From the NCBI GenBank assembly GCA_023393165.1, contig JAEWMJ010000036.1, positions 20,344-84,343 of the forward strand: DNA of 64,000 nucleotides. Reading direction: 5' to 3'. A program made the position numbers and the translations under genes. Shown here piece by piece: positions 43,093 through 52,011 of this stretch (positions are counted from its first letter, which is position 1; the number at the start of each line of letters is the position of its first letter). The DNA is from Bacillota bacterium (GTDB taxonomy: Bacteria; Bacillota; Clostridia; Christensenellales; Christensenellaceae). The notes under the pieces are model-generated. The model did not search any database, had not been told where the DNA came from, and saw nothing but the letters and a program-made list of their open reading frames with translations.

Positions 43093-44109
43093 TTAAAATT
43101 CGCGGTAAACCTTGTTTAATATCCCGGTGAGAGCCTCTTTCTTCTCTTCCGGCGCGTCAAGCTCCCCGATGAGGCGGAGAGACTTGCCGTAATATTTTTT
43201 TGCAATCATCCGCGCAAAGGCAATCCCGCCGGCTTGTTTCACAGCCTCGTTGATCTCGTTCCTTGATATAAGCGTCGTCTTTATAACTTCCTTAAAGCCC
43301 TTGAGATTTTGGATGGCCCGTATCAGCGGAAGTGTGATCACGTTCTGTTCGAAATCGGATTGGACGGGCTTTTGCGCCACGCTCTCGTCCGCCTCAAAAT
43401 CCATGCAATCGTCAATCAGCTGAAATATCATTCCGATCTGCCGGCCAAGCCGCCTGTATTTGTTTATTTCTTTTGCGCCGCATCCGCTGAATACGGCTCC
43501 GGCGCAAAAGGACGCTTCAAACAGGGCTGCGGTTTTGCCGGATATAATTTTGAGATACTGAAAAACCGTCAGGTTCAGATTCCCGTTGTTGATATGCTGA
43601 TTCAGCTCGCCAAGGCATATCCTGGCGACATAATCCGGCAGATTCAGGTTTTGCATGTTCCGTTTGTCATCCGCCGCCGCGTCCGGCAATCCGCCGGAGG
43701 TTTCCCGGTATATTGACGACGCCATTTTCAGGGCGGCGCTCAGCAAATAATCCCCGCAGATCACCGCGGTTCTTTTTCCGTATTTTTTTTGAAGCGTAGG
43801 GACCCCTCTTCTGACCCCCGCATCGTCGATCACATCGTCATGAACAAGCGTGGCCAGATGAAGTATTTCAATGGCGGCAGCCATTCTGACGGCGTCTTTG
43901 CTCACAGCGCCGTCTTCTTTCTGCGCGCAGGTTATAACGGAAATTGCCCGGATAAACTTGCCCTTTGATTTCATGAGGTATTCCGTATATCCGCGAATAA
44001 TCAAGGGGGCGGAGGACAAGGCTTTGTCCACTTCTTCCCGCACCAGGGCGAAAGCGGTATTAAAATCGGCAACGGTCCCGTTTTTTTCCGGTATTGCTTG
44101 ATTAATCAT
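43093..44109 (-). CDS. Polyprenyl diphosphate synthase, DmkB-like
   Basis: A 338-residue trans-isoprenyl diphosphate synthase. The first Asp-rich motif is VHDDVIDDAGVRRG (near residue 91) and the second QLIDDCMDFEAD (near 222). It makes the isoprenoid side chain for a quinone; in Listeria the equivalent DmkB supplies a dedicated demethylmenaquinone. Overlap of 8 bases with ndh2 and a 9-base gap to the UbiA gene show co-translation. The exact chain length cannot be read from sequence. Confidence 0.88.
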   Translation of the reverse strand: MINQAIPEKNGTVADFNTAFALVREEVDKALSSAPLIIRGYTEYLMKSKGKFIRAISVITCAQKEDGAVSKDAVRMAAAIEILHLATLVHDDVIDDAGVRRGVPTLQKKYGKRTAVICGDYLLSAALKMASSIYRETSGGLPDAAADDKRNMQNLNLPDYVARICLGELNQHINNGNLNLTVFQYLKIISGKTAALFEASFCAGAVFSGCGAKEINKYRRLGRQIGMIFQLIDDCMDFEADESVAQKPVQSDFEQNVITLPLIRAIQNLKGFKEVIKTTLISRNEINEAVKQAGGIAFARMIAKKYYGKSLRLIGELDAPEEKKEALTGILNKVYREF

Positions 44110-46258
44110 TATAGAGATACAACTTTCTTACCAGAGGTATTTTCTTCCACTTTCTGCTCAGGTACGGCATAAAGTAATAATCCACGCCAAACACTCTTCC
44201 CGCGCACAGCAGGCAGGCTATTCCCGCAAACACCATCCAGAATGTTCCCAGGTACAATCCGGTTGTGCACACAAACATCAACTGAAGGATCAGCGAAAGA
44301 GCGGCTGCAGGCGTCGTAAAGAAACCGACCGTGAGCAGTATTCCGAGAATGATTTCCGCAAGGACGATGAACGTTTGCATTCCCAGCTGCGCATGATTGC
44401 TGGCCAGAACGTTCATATCAATGAACGAATTCATCATGGGCAAATTCAGCTTGAACGCGTAATCGCTTAAGGTCGAGTGCGGTAAATCCTTGCCGCTCAC
44501 AAATAAGGCCTGGAGCCAGCCCCAATCGATATTGAAAAGCACGGTGCCGGCGGAATGCGCCGCATCCGCCGCACTTGCAGCCGCTGTTGTCGCGGACGAT
44601 ACCGCGTCGGGCACGGCGCTTGCAACAGCTGTTGTCGCCGATGATATCGCGTCGGGCACGGCGCTTGCAACGGCGGTCGTCGCGGACGATACCGCATCGG
44701 GCACAGCGCTTGCAACGGCGGTCGTCGCCGATGTCACAGCGTCGGGCACGGCGCTTGCAGCCGCCGTTGTCGCCGATGTTACCGCGTCGGCAGCCGAGGA
44801 AGCGCCATTGGCGGCGCTGTGCAGTATGCTGTTGTACCAGTCGCTTGCGCCGCCGAAAAATCCCGTAAGTTTGGGCGTTAAAAGCCAGCCCTCCACAACT
44901 TTCATGACGCCTTCAAAAATCCAGACCAGGCCAAGCCATACGCGCAGCGGGAACAACAGAAAGCTTGGCGTACGGTTTGAAAAATGTCCGCCCAAAAAGC
45001 TTCTTAAGTTTCTTACTGTAAAAAACTCATGCCGGATATAGCTGTGGACCTTATTCCAGCCCAGCAGCTGAATAAAATAAATGACATTGATGAAATGTTT
45101 TACAAACATCGCCAGAAAACTCGGCAGGCTTACCATGGCGTTGGGGAATCCCACATGCGCCACGCCGTATCTTCCGCCTATGCTTACCATCACTCCGTGA
45201 AAGGTCGGCTCGTACCTGACCATCTCTCCCTTTCCGGTGACCGCACAGAAAATATTTTTTGCGCAGACAGCGGAGCTTTGTTCGCAGTTTTCAACCATTT
45301 GAGGGACAGGCCTTTCCTCCCCCTCCGGAATATAGAAGACATTGTCGCCTATGACGAATACGTCCGGGTTATCTATAGAACGAAGATAAGCGTCCGTACG
45401 GATCCGCCCCCTGCCCTCGCTGGACAGGGATTGCGCCGCGTTTTGGGTAATATCCGTGCATTCGGTGCCCGCGGCCCAGATTATGGTCCCGACAGACTGG
45501 CGTTTATTTACTCCGTCTTTCTCGGTTTCTATAAAATCGCTTCCAATGTTAATGACCTTTGTACTCATCCGGACCTGTACGCCCATCTTTTTGAGACGCC
45601 GTTCAACTTTACACGACAGTTTTTCAGGAAGCATGGGAACCACTCTGTCCAATATATCCACTTCGTGAATCGAAACCAAATCGTGCTCTATCTCATACTG
45701 ATCGCAAAGGATGGGAACATACTCCGCAAGTTCGCCGGCCATTTCAACGCCGGTAAAGCCTGCGCCCACCACATAAAAGGTGAGCAGCCTTTTCTTTTCC
45801 TCGATATCCGTCTCGCAGGCGGCCAAGTGAAACATTTTGTGGATATGCTGCTTTAAAACGACCGCGTCCTTATAGGACCATAATTTAAAGGTAAACTCCT
45901 CTGCGCCGGGCACGCCGAAAAAGCACGGTTTTGCGCCGGCGGCCATCACAAGAATGTCGTAAGGGTAAACTCCGTTTTTTCCGGAAATCTGCTTTTTATC
46001 GAAATCAACGGAAAGCACGGTATCGGTTATGACCTCCACCCTTCTTTCGGCAAAAACTCTTTTCAGGCTGACCTTTATACTGTCCTGCTCCACACGGTTT
46101 GCCGCAACTTCGTGCAGTTCCGTGAGCATGGTATGGAAAGGGTTTTTATCGATAATTGTAACCGATACGTCCCTCATCTTTTTAAATTTTTTTGCGAGTT
46201 TCTTTGCGGCCAGAATGCCCGAGTACCCGGCCCCCACCACGACGATTTTCTTTTCCAT
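44102..46258 (-). CDS. ndh2: Type II NADH dehydrogenase with DoxX-like membrane domain (Ndh2)
   Basis: A 718-residue fusion. Residues 1-400 are a type II NADH:quinone oxidoreductase: FAD motif VVVGAGYSGILAAKKL (residues 5-20), an NADH motif VVGAGFTGVEMAGEL (near 166), and GDNVFYIPEGEERPVPQM (near 300). Residues about 425-718 form a DoxX-like four-helix membrane domain. Between its first and second helices lies an Ala/Ser/Thr-rich insert of about 75 residues made of a 15-residue repeat (see the repeat entry). The enzyme should reduce the dedicated quinone with NADH, as Ndh2 does in Listeria. It is the first gene of the operon; two Rex-type boxes lie upstream. Confidence 0.88.
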   Translation of the reverse strand: MEKKIVVVGAGYSGILAAKKLAKKFKKMRDVSVTIIDKNPFHTMLTELHEVAANRVEQDSIKVSLKRVFAERRVEVITDTVLSVDFDKKQISGKNGVYPYDILVMAAGAKPCFFGVPGAEEFTFKLWSYKDAVVLKQHIHKMFHLAACETDIEEKKRLLTFYVVGAGFTGVEMAGELAEYVPILCDQYEIEHDLVSIHEVDILDRVVPMLPEKLSCKVERRLKKMGVQVRMSTKVINIGSDFIETEKDGVNKRQSVGTIIWAAGTECTDITQNAAQSLSSEGRGRIRTDAYLRSIDNPDVFVIGDNVFYIPEGEERPVPQMVENCEQSSAVCAKNIFCAVTGKGEMVRYEPTFHGVMVSIGGRYGVAHVGFPNAMVSLPSFLAMFVKHFINVIYFIQLLGWNKVHSYIRHEFFTVRNLRSFLGGHFSNRTPSFLLFPLRVWLGLVWIFEGVMKVVEGWLLTPKLTGFFGGASDWYNSILHSAANGASSAADAVTSATTAAASAVPDAVTSATTAVASAVPDAVSSATTAVASAVPDAISSATTAVASAVPDAVSSATTAAASAADAAHSAGTVLFNIDWGWLQALFVSGKDLPHSTLSDYAFKLNLPMMNSFIDMNVLASNHAQLGMQTFIVLAEIILGILLTVGFFTTPAAALSLILQLMFVCTTGLYLGTFWMVFAGIACLLCAGRVFGVDYYFMPYLSRKWKKIPLVRKLYLYND
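44575..44795 (-). repeat. 45-bp tandem repeat inside ndh2 encoding a 15-residue Ala-rich unit
   Basis: A core such as GCGTCGGGCACGGCGCTTGC recurs at 45-base steps (about 44604, 44649, 44694, 44739), with a partial fifth copy. It encodes units like AVSSATTAVASAVPD, about residues 490-565 of Ndh2, in the loop between helices 1 and 2 of the DoxX-like part. The copies differ mainly at third positions and at V/I and T/S, so the protein unit is kept. Copy number may vary between strains. Confidence 0.9.
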
Positions 46259-46305
46259 TATTTTCCCCTATCTATTGTCGATTTAATTACCGGCCTTTTC
46301 CGTTA

Positions 46306-46323
46306 ATGTGAAATCGTTCACAA
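46306..46323. promoter_or_regulatory. Rex-type box 1 upstream of ndh2
   Basis: ATGTGAAATCGTTCACAA differs at one base from the Rex consensus TTGTGAA-N4-TTCACAA. It lies 48 bases before the ndh2 start codon. The same 18-mer recurs at 46469. Rex senses the NADH/NAD ratio, which fits control of an NADH-oxidising pathway. Confidence 0.7.
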
Positions 46324-46445
46324 GCACTTTATTGTTTAATAAACCGGCCGGGAAAAATCAAAACAACGTTTTTGATTTTTTCCATATGTTATTTCCCATT
46401 TTTTTACCTTACTCAAACAGCATGAAATGAGTTCCTGAATATTCT

Positions 46446-46486
46446 CCCAAATTGCCTTTTCAATGTCAATGTGAAATCGTTCACAA
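46446..46486 (-). promoter_or_regulatory. Probable promoter with Rex-type box 2 for the electron-transfer operon
   Basis: ATGTGAAATCGTTCACAA at 46469-46486 is identical to box 1. On the minus strand it abuts TTGACA (46469-46464), followed after 17-18 bases by GAGAATA as a weak -10. A transcript from here has a leader of about 180 bases into ndh2. The 478-base gap 46259-46736 also holds an AAAATCAAAA / TTTTGATTTT hairpin near 46355-46380; the rest appears empty. Confidence 0.55.
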
Positions 46487-46736
46487 GTATGTCTGATTAA
46501 CAGGTAATTTATCCCATTTTGTTATTTCGTATCCATTTTTAACACATTAAATATCCAAATCGGTCAAAACCACACGTCTTTTGGGTTTTCATACATATTG
46601 AGGACAGGGCATCCAAATTTTCATCAAAATGCTCAGACAGAAAACAATGCTGACCGCGTGCGGAGAAATATATTTATATTTCATGGAACCAATAATCTGT
46701 TTTAAGCGTCTAGTAATTGAAAGGATGGAGTTATGA

Positions 46737-47597
46737 ATGAAAAAATTGTTGATATATGGTATGGTCCTTATAATTTTATTATCATGCGCCGGCTGTAATG
46801 GAGGCGGACAAAAAATAGCCGACTTCCAGTCCAACGAAATATCGAACATTGAAATCTACAACGTTCCTGTACCGTCAGCTTCAAAGAGGAAAATTGTAAC
46901 CGGCGCAAAGGATATAAAAACTATTATAGACACTTTATCGGCAGTTAGAATAAAGGGCGAAGGGTCCGCAGCCGAGTCAACTGCAGGCGGCGCGATTCAG
47001 TTTGTATTTAGTAAATCTGATAATAGCCAATTTGCCATTTCATACAATGGTTCAACAATTCAATCACAGGAAAATTTCTGGTATGAAGTAGATAATGGAG
47101 ACCGCATTTTTGACTTATGGGATGAAATGAATTACACAGAGCAGGATGTGCAGGAATATGAATTGCCGTTCTTTCCTAAAAATAAGGTTCCGTATTTGCA
47201 GTTGCGGTATATGACGCGTGAAGATTACTATAACTTGAACGCATTATTGGGCACTTACAGTTGGAGTTTTGAAAACGAGGACGGAATCACAACTGCCATC
47301 GAATCAGACTCCGCACATCCATTGGATTCTGTTGGGCAAATGCCGGAAATAGAAAAAACGGATGATATGAGGATAATTGAATTGATATTTTTAATACCCC
47401 CAACCTCTTATACTGTTCGACGATGGGAGAATAAATATATAGGAGATGCGCAAGCATATGAGCAATACTATGAAACGGCAGATGTATCCGATAACGCCAT
47501 TGTCCTATCTGACGACGGAAAAGAATATGTTTATGAAGTTTATGCAACATGGCCCCAAGGCAATGCCCATTACTCTTTTTATGTCACAAGTGAATGA
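46737..47597 (+). CDS. Hypothetical lipoprotein
   Basis: A 286-residue protein with a lipoprotein signal (LLSCAGC, Cys near residue 20). The mature part is acidic and polar, with a segment VRIKGEGSAAESTAGGAIQF (about 78-97) and a C-terminal beta-rich stretch (YVYEVYATWPQGNAHYSFYV). I do not recognise a family; similar small lipoproteins of unknown function are common in Clostridia. The ATG at 46737 has AGGATGGAG upstream. It is a single gene between the electron-transfer operon (divergent) and the GH31 gene (convergent). A link to either is not shown; its base composition is somewhat more AT-rich than the neighbours. Confidence 0.6.
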   Translation: MKKLLIYGMVLIILLSCAGCNGGGQKIADFQSNEISNIEIYNVPVPSASKRKIVTGAKDIKTIIDTLSAVRIKGEGSAAESTAGGAIQFVFSKSDNSQFAISYNGSTIQSQENFWYEVDNGDRIFDLWDEMNYTEQDVQEYELPFFPKNKVPYLQLRYMTREDYYNLNALLGTYSWSFENEDGITTAIESDSAHPLDSVGQMPEIEKTDDMRIIELIFLIPPTSYTVRRWENKYIGDAQAYEQYYETADVSDNAIVLSDDGKEYVYEVYATWPQGNAHYSFYVTSE

Positions 47598-47659
47598 AAT
47601 GGCTTATATACTTCGAAAGTGTAATCATACAGCATAACTCAAGGTTGTTTAAAAAGAAG

Positions 47660-47701
47660 GGGAGTATAATCTCTTGCTTTTGAAACAGAGATTATACTCC
47701 C
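47660..47701 (-). terminator. Terminator of the GH31/importer operon
   Basis: A perfect 15-base stem, GGGAGTATAATCTCT (47660-47674) with its inverse at 47687-47701, and on the minus strand CTTCTTTTT follows. It lies 10 bases after the GH31 stop at 47712. Confidence 0.85.
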
Positions 47702-47711
47702 AGCCATAGGA

Positions 47712-49721
47712 TTAGGATATTTTAATTTTTTTACTCTTCTCAACAAATATAGGAATTATATGCAGGGGCGTTTCACAGATAACGGTCATCCCGCCTTTGT
47801 AAGATTTACCGGTATTTGCGTCGGTCCAATCCTTTCCTTCGGGCAAATAGACTTCCCTCTGCCGCATTCCTTCATACAGGACCGGGGCGACGAGTATGTC
47901 GGGTCCGAACATATATTCGTCTTCCACCTGCCATGCTTTATCATCACCCGGAAAATCATAGAACAGAGGACGGATAACGGGCGTGCCGTATAAATGGGCC
48001 GCTTCCATCTGCTTTACGATATACGGGCGCAAGCGCTCTCTGGTATCAAGGCAGCCTTTGAGTATTGCATACACATCCTCGCCATAGCTCCATATTTCAT
48101 TGGGCGCGCCGCTCCCAAACGGTTCGTTGAATGTCCTCCATGTATCAAAAATCTCGCATTCCACCGGCTCCCTGAATCCATGCAGCCTGCAGACCGGGCA
48201 GAACGTTCCGAACTGGAACCAGCGGACAAGAAGCTCGCGGAAACGCGGGTCCGAACCGTTGCCGCCGGTAAATCCGCCGATATCCGTCGTCCACCAGGGT
48301 ATTCCGGATATCCCGGCGTTAAGTCCGGCAGAGAACTGCCGGCGGAGGCACTCAAAGGTGGAATGTACGTCCCCGGACCATAGCAATGTTCCGTATCTCT
48401 GGCTTCCCGCCCAAACGCAGCGGATCAGATTCATGATGTTTTTTTGACCTTGGGCTTCCATGCCCTCATAAAATCCCTTGGCATAATAAAAAGGATACAG
48501 ATTGCTTACTTTGACAGCAGGGCCTTCATAATAACGGAAATTGTCATAGTCGTAGTGCCCCATCAGATCGGGCTCGGCCTCGTCAAGCCAGAATATTCTG
48601 ACGCCCTTGTCGTAGTAATTTTTCTTTGCCTTTTCCCAGACGTACTTCCGCGCGCCCGGGTTTGTCGCGTCAAAAAAAACTTCGTTTCCCTGGAAATTCA
48701 TATTGGTCCGTGTAGCGCGTTCTGTGCGGACCAGATAGCCTTTCTCCAGCATCTCGTCAAAATTGCTGCTCTTTACATCCACCGTAGGCCATATGGAAAC
48801 CATCAGTTCGATGCCCATTTCTTTCAGCTCAGCTACCATCGCATCAGGGTCGGGCCAGTATTTGGGATCAAACTTCCATTCCCCCTGCTCCGGCCAATGG
48901 AAGAAATCGCAGACAATCACCGAAATGGGAAGCCCCCTTTTTTTATATTCCCTGGCCACGCTCAGCAATTCTTCCTGTGTTTTATACCTCAGCTTGCATT
49001 GCCAGAATCCTGTGCCATAATCCGGCATCATGGGTACCTTGCCCGTTGCATCGGCGTATGCTTCTTCGATCTCAGCGGGCGTGTCTCCGGCAGTGATCCA
49101 GTAATCAAGCTGGTCCGCGACCTCGGCAACCCATTCCGTTATGTTATTTGCAAACGTCACATATCCTATGGACGGGTTATTCCACAAGAAACCGTAACCA
49201 TTGCTGGAAAGGGCAAAAGGAACGCTGGCCTGCGAATTCCGCTGAGACAGCTCCAGCCGGCATCCTTTTATATTCAGTTCTTTTTCCTGGCGCTGTCCCA
49301 GGCCGTATATACGCTCGCCTGCATTGGCTTCAAACCGCATGCTGACCGTGTAGTCTTCATTTTTTAGAATGGGTTTTAGATCCCTTCCCTTTATCTCAAG
49401 CGCGCTTGTTTTCTCTCCGCCATCCTTTACACGCCACCATTCCTGCAGCAAAAGCTTTTCATCTTGGTTGTAAAAACTAAGCCATCCAAACTCATTTAAC
49501 TTTGCCGTGATCTTTCCGTTTTTAACAGTTGCCTTTTTCCCGTCAATGGTTATATCCGCCTTGCGATATTCCGGTTCCAGAAGCGCCCACCGCAGTTCTT
49601 CCCTGATTCTGGATTTCTTTGTTGCGCGTACCCTCAGGCTGTTTTTTCCCCAAGGTTCCACGTATAGTATTTCTCCGTCAAATTCATATATCAGCCTGTT
49701 CTCATCCTGCCTGACCGACAT
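47712..49721 (-). CDS. Alpha-xylosidase-type glycoside hydrolase, GH31
   Basis: A 669-residue cytoplasmic enzyme. It follows the GH31 plan: N-terminal beta-sandwich, then a catalytic barrel with the nucleophile in WLDEAEPD (near residue 380) and the acid/base Asp in WSGDVHSTF (near 450), and GIPWWTTDIGGF further on. The WLDEAEP form, the presence of a long NPSIGYVTF insert and the cytoplasmic location resemble YicI-type alpha-xylosidases, but other alpha-glycosidase activities are possible. The ATG at 49719-49721 follows GGAGG. It is the last gene of the RbsABC-type importer operon, separated from the binding protein by a stable hairpin. Confidence 0.88.
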   Translation of the reverse strand: MSVRQDENRLIYEFDGEILYVEPWGKNSLRVRATKKSRIREELRWALLEPEYRKADITIDGKKATVKNGKITAKLNEFGWLSFYNQDEKLLLQEWWRVKDGGEKTSALEIKGRDLKPILKNEDYTVSMRFEANAGERIYGLGQRQEKELNIKGCRLELSQRNSQASVPFALSSNGYGFLWNNPSIGYVTFANNITEWVAEVADQLDYWITAGDTPAEIEEAYADATGKVPMMPDYGTGFWQCKLRYKTQEELLSVAREYKKRGLPISVIVCDFFHWPEQGEWKFDPKYWPDPDAMVAELKEMGIELMVSIWPTVDVKSSNFDEMLEKGYLVRTERATRTNMNFQGNEVFFDATNPGARKYVWEKAKKNYYDKGVRIFWLDEAEPDLMGHYDYDNFRYYEGPAVKVSNLYPFYYAKGFYEGMEAQGQKNIMNLIRCVWAGSQRYGTLLWSGDVHSTFECLRRQFSAGLNAGISGIPWWTTDIGGFTGGNGSDPRFRELLVRWFQFGTFCPVCRLHGFREPVECEIFDTWRTFNEPFGSGAPNEIWSYGEDVYAILKGCLDTRERLRPYIVKQMEAAHLYGTPVIRPLFYDFPGDDKAWQVEDEYMFGPDILVAPVLYEGMRQREVYLPEGKDWTDANTGKSYKGGMTVICETPLHIIPIFVEKSKKIKIS

Positions 49722-49748
49722 AATAATACCTCCAGTACTTTTTAATAT

Positions 49749-49782
49749 TGCGGGCAGCCGGTTTCCCGGCCGCCCGCAATGT
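49749..49782 (-). terminator. Stable GAAA-loop hairpin between binding-protein and GH31 genes
   Basis: A 15-base, nearly perfect stem (ATTGCGGGC-GCCGG / CCGGC-GCCCGCAAT) closed on the minus strand by a GAAA tetraloop. Only weak A/T follows, so it is more likely an mRNA-stabilising or partly terminating hairpin that favours the binding protein over GH31. Confidence 0.65.
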
Positions 49783-49819
49783 TTGTTCACCAACCGTTGC
49801 CGTTGCAGTATTATAATCT

Positions 49820-50872
49820 TCAGCTCGCTGCGCTGGCTGATGCCGACGCCGGTGCGTCTTTCGTCACATAAAACATATCGGCATTATCTTTTGTTACAAC
49901 CATGGAACCGCTGTCAGCTGTTTCGGGAATCGAAGGATATCCTTTTTGAAGCCAATTGTCCGTGGAGGATATGAGCCCGGCATTTATGAAATACAGGTAG
50001 TTCATCGCCCAGAATCCTTCGCACCAGGGCGACTGGCTGATAGAGGCCTCCACCGTACCGGCCTTAATGGAATCCAGCGTAGTCTGATCGGTATCAAATC
50101 CCACTATTTTTACCTGGTCCGTCTTTCCTGCTTCGTTCAGGGCTGTCTGCGCGCCGATCATTGCAGTCTGCAGAGCGCAGAACATGTAGTTAATATCCTG
50201 ATTGGCTTTCAGCAGATTCGCCACATTTTCGGCTGCCTTTACCTGGTCCGAGCCGCCGTCCACGATCTGCACCACCTGGATGTTGGGGTATTCTTTCGCC
50301 AATGTCTCCTGAAAACCGTCCGTACGTTCCTTGATGTTGCTTTGTCCAAGTGAAGTTACTGCTGCAACCTTGCCTTTTCCGCCGAGCTTGTCGCCGATAA
50401 ATCTTGCAGCGGTAGCGCCTGCCGCATAGTTTTCCGTACCGATATACGCGATCCTGTTGCTTTGCGGAGAATCCGAGTCAAAGGTGACAACGGGGATTCC
50501 CTGTTCTATCGCCTTATTGATGGACGGCGCATAGGCTTCCGCATCCATGCAGGTCACGGCGATACCGGCGGGTTTTTTGGCAATGATCTGGTCCAAAGCC
50601 GTTATAGCCGCATTTACGTCGTATTCTGTTGCGCCGCCGTATACAGTGGTCACTCCGTACAGCTTGCCGGCCTCTTCAAATCCGCGATAGCAGTCTTTCC
50701 AGAAGGGATAACCGGACAAGAAAGTTACCATATAAAATTCCTTGCTGGAATCTCCCGCGAACTTATTCCCCGAGTCTCCCTGGGCTGTAGTTGGGGTGGT
50801 AGATGAGCATCCGGTCAAAGTAACCGCCAGGGCCAATACAATTACCAGTACAATTCCAATTACTCTTTTCAT
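49820..50872 (-). CDS. Sugar ABC transporter substrate-binding lipoprotein, RbsB type
   Basis: A 350-residue periplasmic-binding-protein (PBP1 family) lipoprotein. Lipobox LTGC (Cys near residue 22), then FYMVTFLSGYPFWKDCYRGF, ITALDQIIAKKPAGIAVTCM and IPVVTFDSDSP, the usual D-ribose/D-xylose-type binding residues region. It delivers a monosaccharide or small glycoside to the RbsC-type permease. Given the GH31 gene in the operon, a xylose-containing sugar is a candidate. The 140-base gap to the permease gene shows no feature I can name. Confidence 0.92.
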   Translation of the reverse strand: MKRVIGIVLVIVLALAVTLTGCSSTTPTTAQGDSGNKFAGDSSKEFYMVTFLSGYPFWKDCYRGFEEAGKLYGVTTVYGGATEYDVNAAITALDQIIAKKPAGIAVTCMDAEAYAPSINKAIEQGIPVVTFDSDSPQSNRIAYIGTENYAAGATAARFIGDKLGGKGKVAAVTSLGQSNIKERTDGFQETLAKEYPNIQVVQIVDGGSDQVKAAENVANLLKANQDINYMFCALQTAMIGAQTALNEAGKTDQVKIVGFDTDQTTLDSIKAGTVEASISQSPWCEGFWAMNYLYFINAGLISSTDNWLQKGYPSIPETADSGSMVVTKDNADMFYVTKDAPASASASAAS

Positions 50873-51012
50873 GATTTTTTCCTCCTTCTTATTTTAAGGG
50901 CAACTTTATTCAAATTTTGGGTTGGAAAAGCAGCTTCAGAGAGTGCGGGAAACAAAGCCTTGCCGCTTTTCATTTACGCAGGGCGATTTTTTAATGAATG
51001 CCGGGATATGAA

Positions 51013-52011
51013 CTATACCGCTCTTGAGTATTTTTTCCGGTGGCTTAACAAATCAAGTGTAACTGCCAATATCAGAATCGCTCCTGAAATCAGGTTCTGC
51101 CAATTGACCGAAACATTGAACAATACCAGCGCGTTATTGATAATGCTCAGCAGCAATACGCCCAGAATGGTTCCAATCACGCTTCCTTCACCGCCCGAAA
51201 GGCTTGCGCCGCCAATAACGCCGGCGGAAATGACGCTCATTTCGGTTCCGCTCCCAAGATTGGCCGTTGCGGCTCCGAACCTTGCAAGGGCAAGCACACC
51301 TGCGAGGCTGGCCATGATTGCGGTAAACATATATACCATTATTTTGACCTTGGCTACATTAATGCCCGAGAGCTTTGCAGCTTTTTCATTGCTGCCCACA
51401 TAAAACACCTTCATCACGGGCGCAGATCTTCGGACCATGAATTCTCCGACTGCCAGCAGCGCCAGAAAGATTATGACGATGGTGGGAAACATTCCTCCAA
51501 TCAGGCCGCTTCCGATAAACCGGAACGACCCTTCGGTATCCGTAATGCTTAATGATGTACCGCCGGTCAGCACAAACACAGCGCCCCTTGCAATCGACAT
51601 CATGCCAAGTGTTGTAATAAAGGGATTCAGCCCGACCTTACCAATGAGAAGGCCGCTCCCCAATCCAACGCAGGTGCCGATACCCATTGCTATAACGGCT
51701 GCAATCCATAAGTTTACGCCAAGGCCTGCCAGCATAGCCGTTATGACGGCAGACAGCCCCATGACCGCCCCTACGGATAAGTCAAACCCGCCGCTGATCA
51801 ATGCAATGGTCATACCAATTGCAATAATACCGTCGCACGACATGCCGATAGCCGTAGTTTTAATATTTTCGCCTGATAAAAATATGGGTTTAAAAATAGA
51901 AATTAATATGATTAATGCGACTACAATGAATAAAACCGTTGTTTCTTTGTATCCCCTTATCTTTTCCCAGGCATTGCCGATTTTCCTTTCCTGCCTTTCC
52001 ATACCGTTCAC
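51013..52011 (-). CDS. Sugar ABC transporter permease, RbsC type
   Basis: A 332-residue permease with eight to ten TM helices. Family features: GGFDLSVGAVMGLSAV (near residue 75), LINNALVLF, and VGSNEKAAKLSGINVAKVK, the docking segment for the RbsA-type ATPase. It overlaps the ATPase gene by 4 bases. It forms an importer with the ATPase at 52008-53516 and the binding protein at 49820-50872. Confidence 0.92.
   Translation of the reverse strand: MNGMERQERKIGNAWEKIRGYKETTVLFIVVALIILISIFKPIFLSGENIKTTAIGMSCDGIIAIGMTIALISGGFDLSVGAVMGLSAVITAMLAGLGVNLWIAAVIAMGIGTCVGLGSGLLIGKVGLNPFITTLGMMSIARGAVFVLTGGTSLSITDTEGSFRFIGSGLIGGMFPTIVIIFLALLAVGEFMVRRSAPVMKVFYVGSNEKAAKLSGINVAKVKIMVYMFTAIMASLAGVLALARFGAATANLGSGTEMSVISAGVIGGASLSGGEGSVIGTILGVLLLSIINNALVLFNVSVNWQNLISGAILILAVTLDLLSHRKKYSRAV

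Noticed and set aside
44575..44795. CRISPR-like periodic repeats
   Set aside because: Period is a constant 45 bases without unique spacers, and the repeat is in frame inside ndh2.
44490..45041. Ala/Val repeat protein on the plus strand
   Set aside because: Mirror of the ndh2 45-bp repeat; no ribosome site and the minus-strand frame is a clear fusion protein.
46355..46380. Terminator call for the AAAATCAAAA / TTTTGATTTT hairpin upstream of ndh2
   Set aside because: The stem is all A/T and weak, and no gene ends before it; it could be a leader structure but I cannot support a function.
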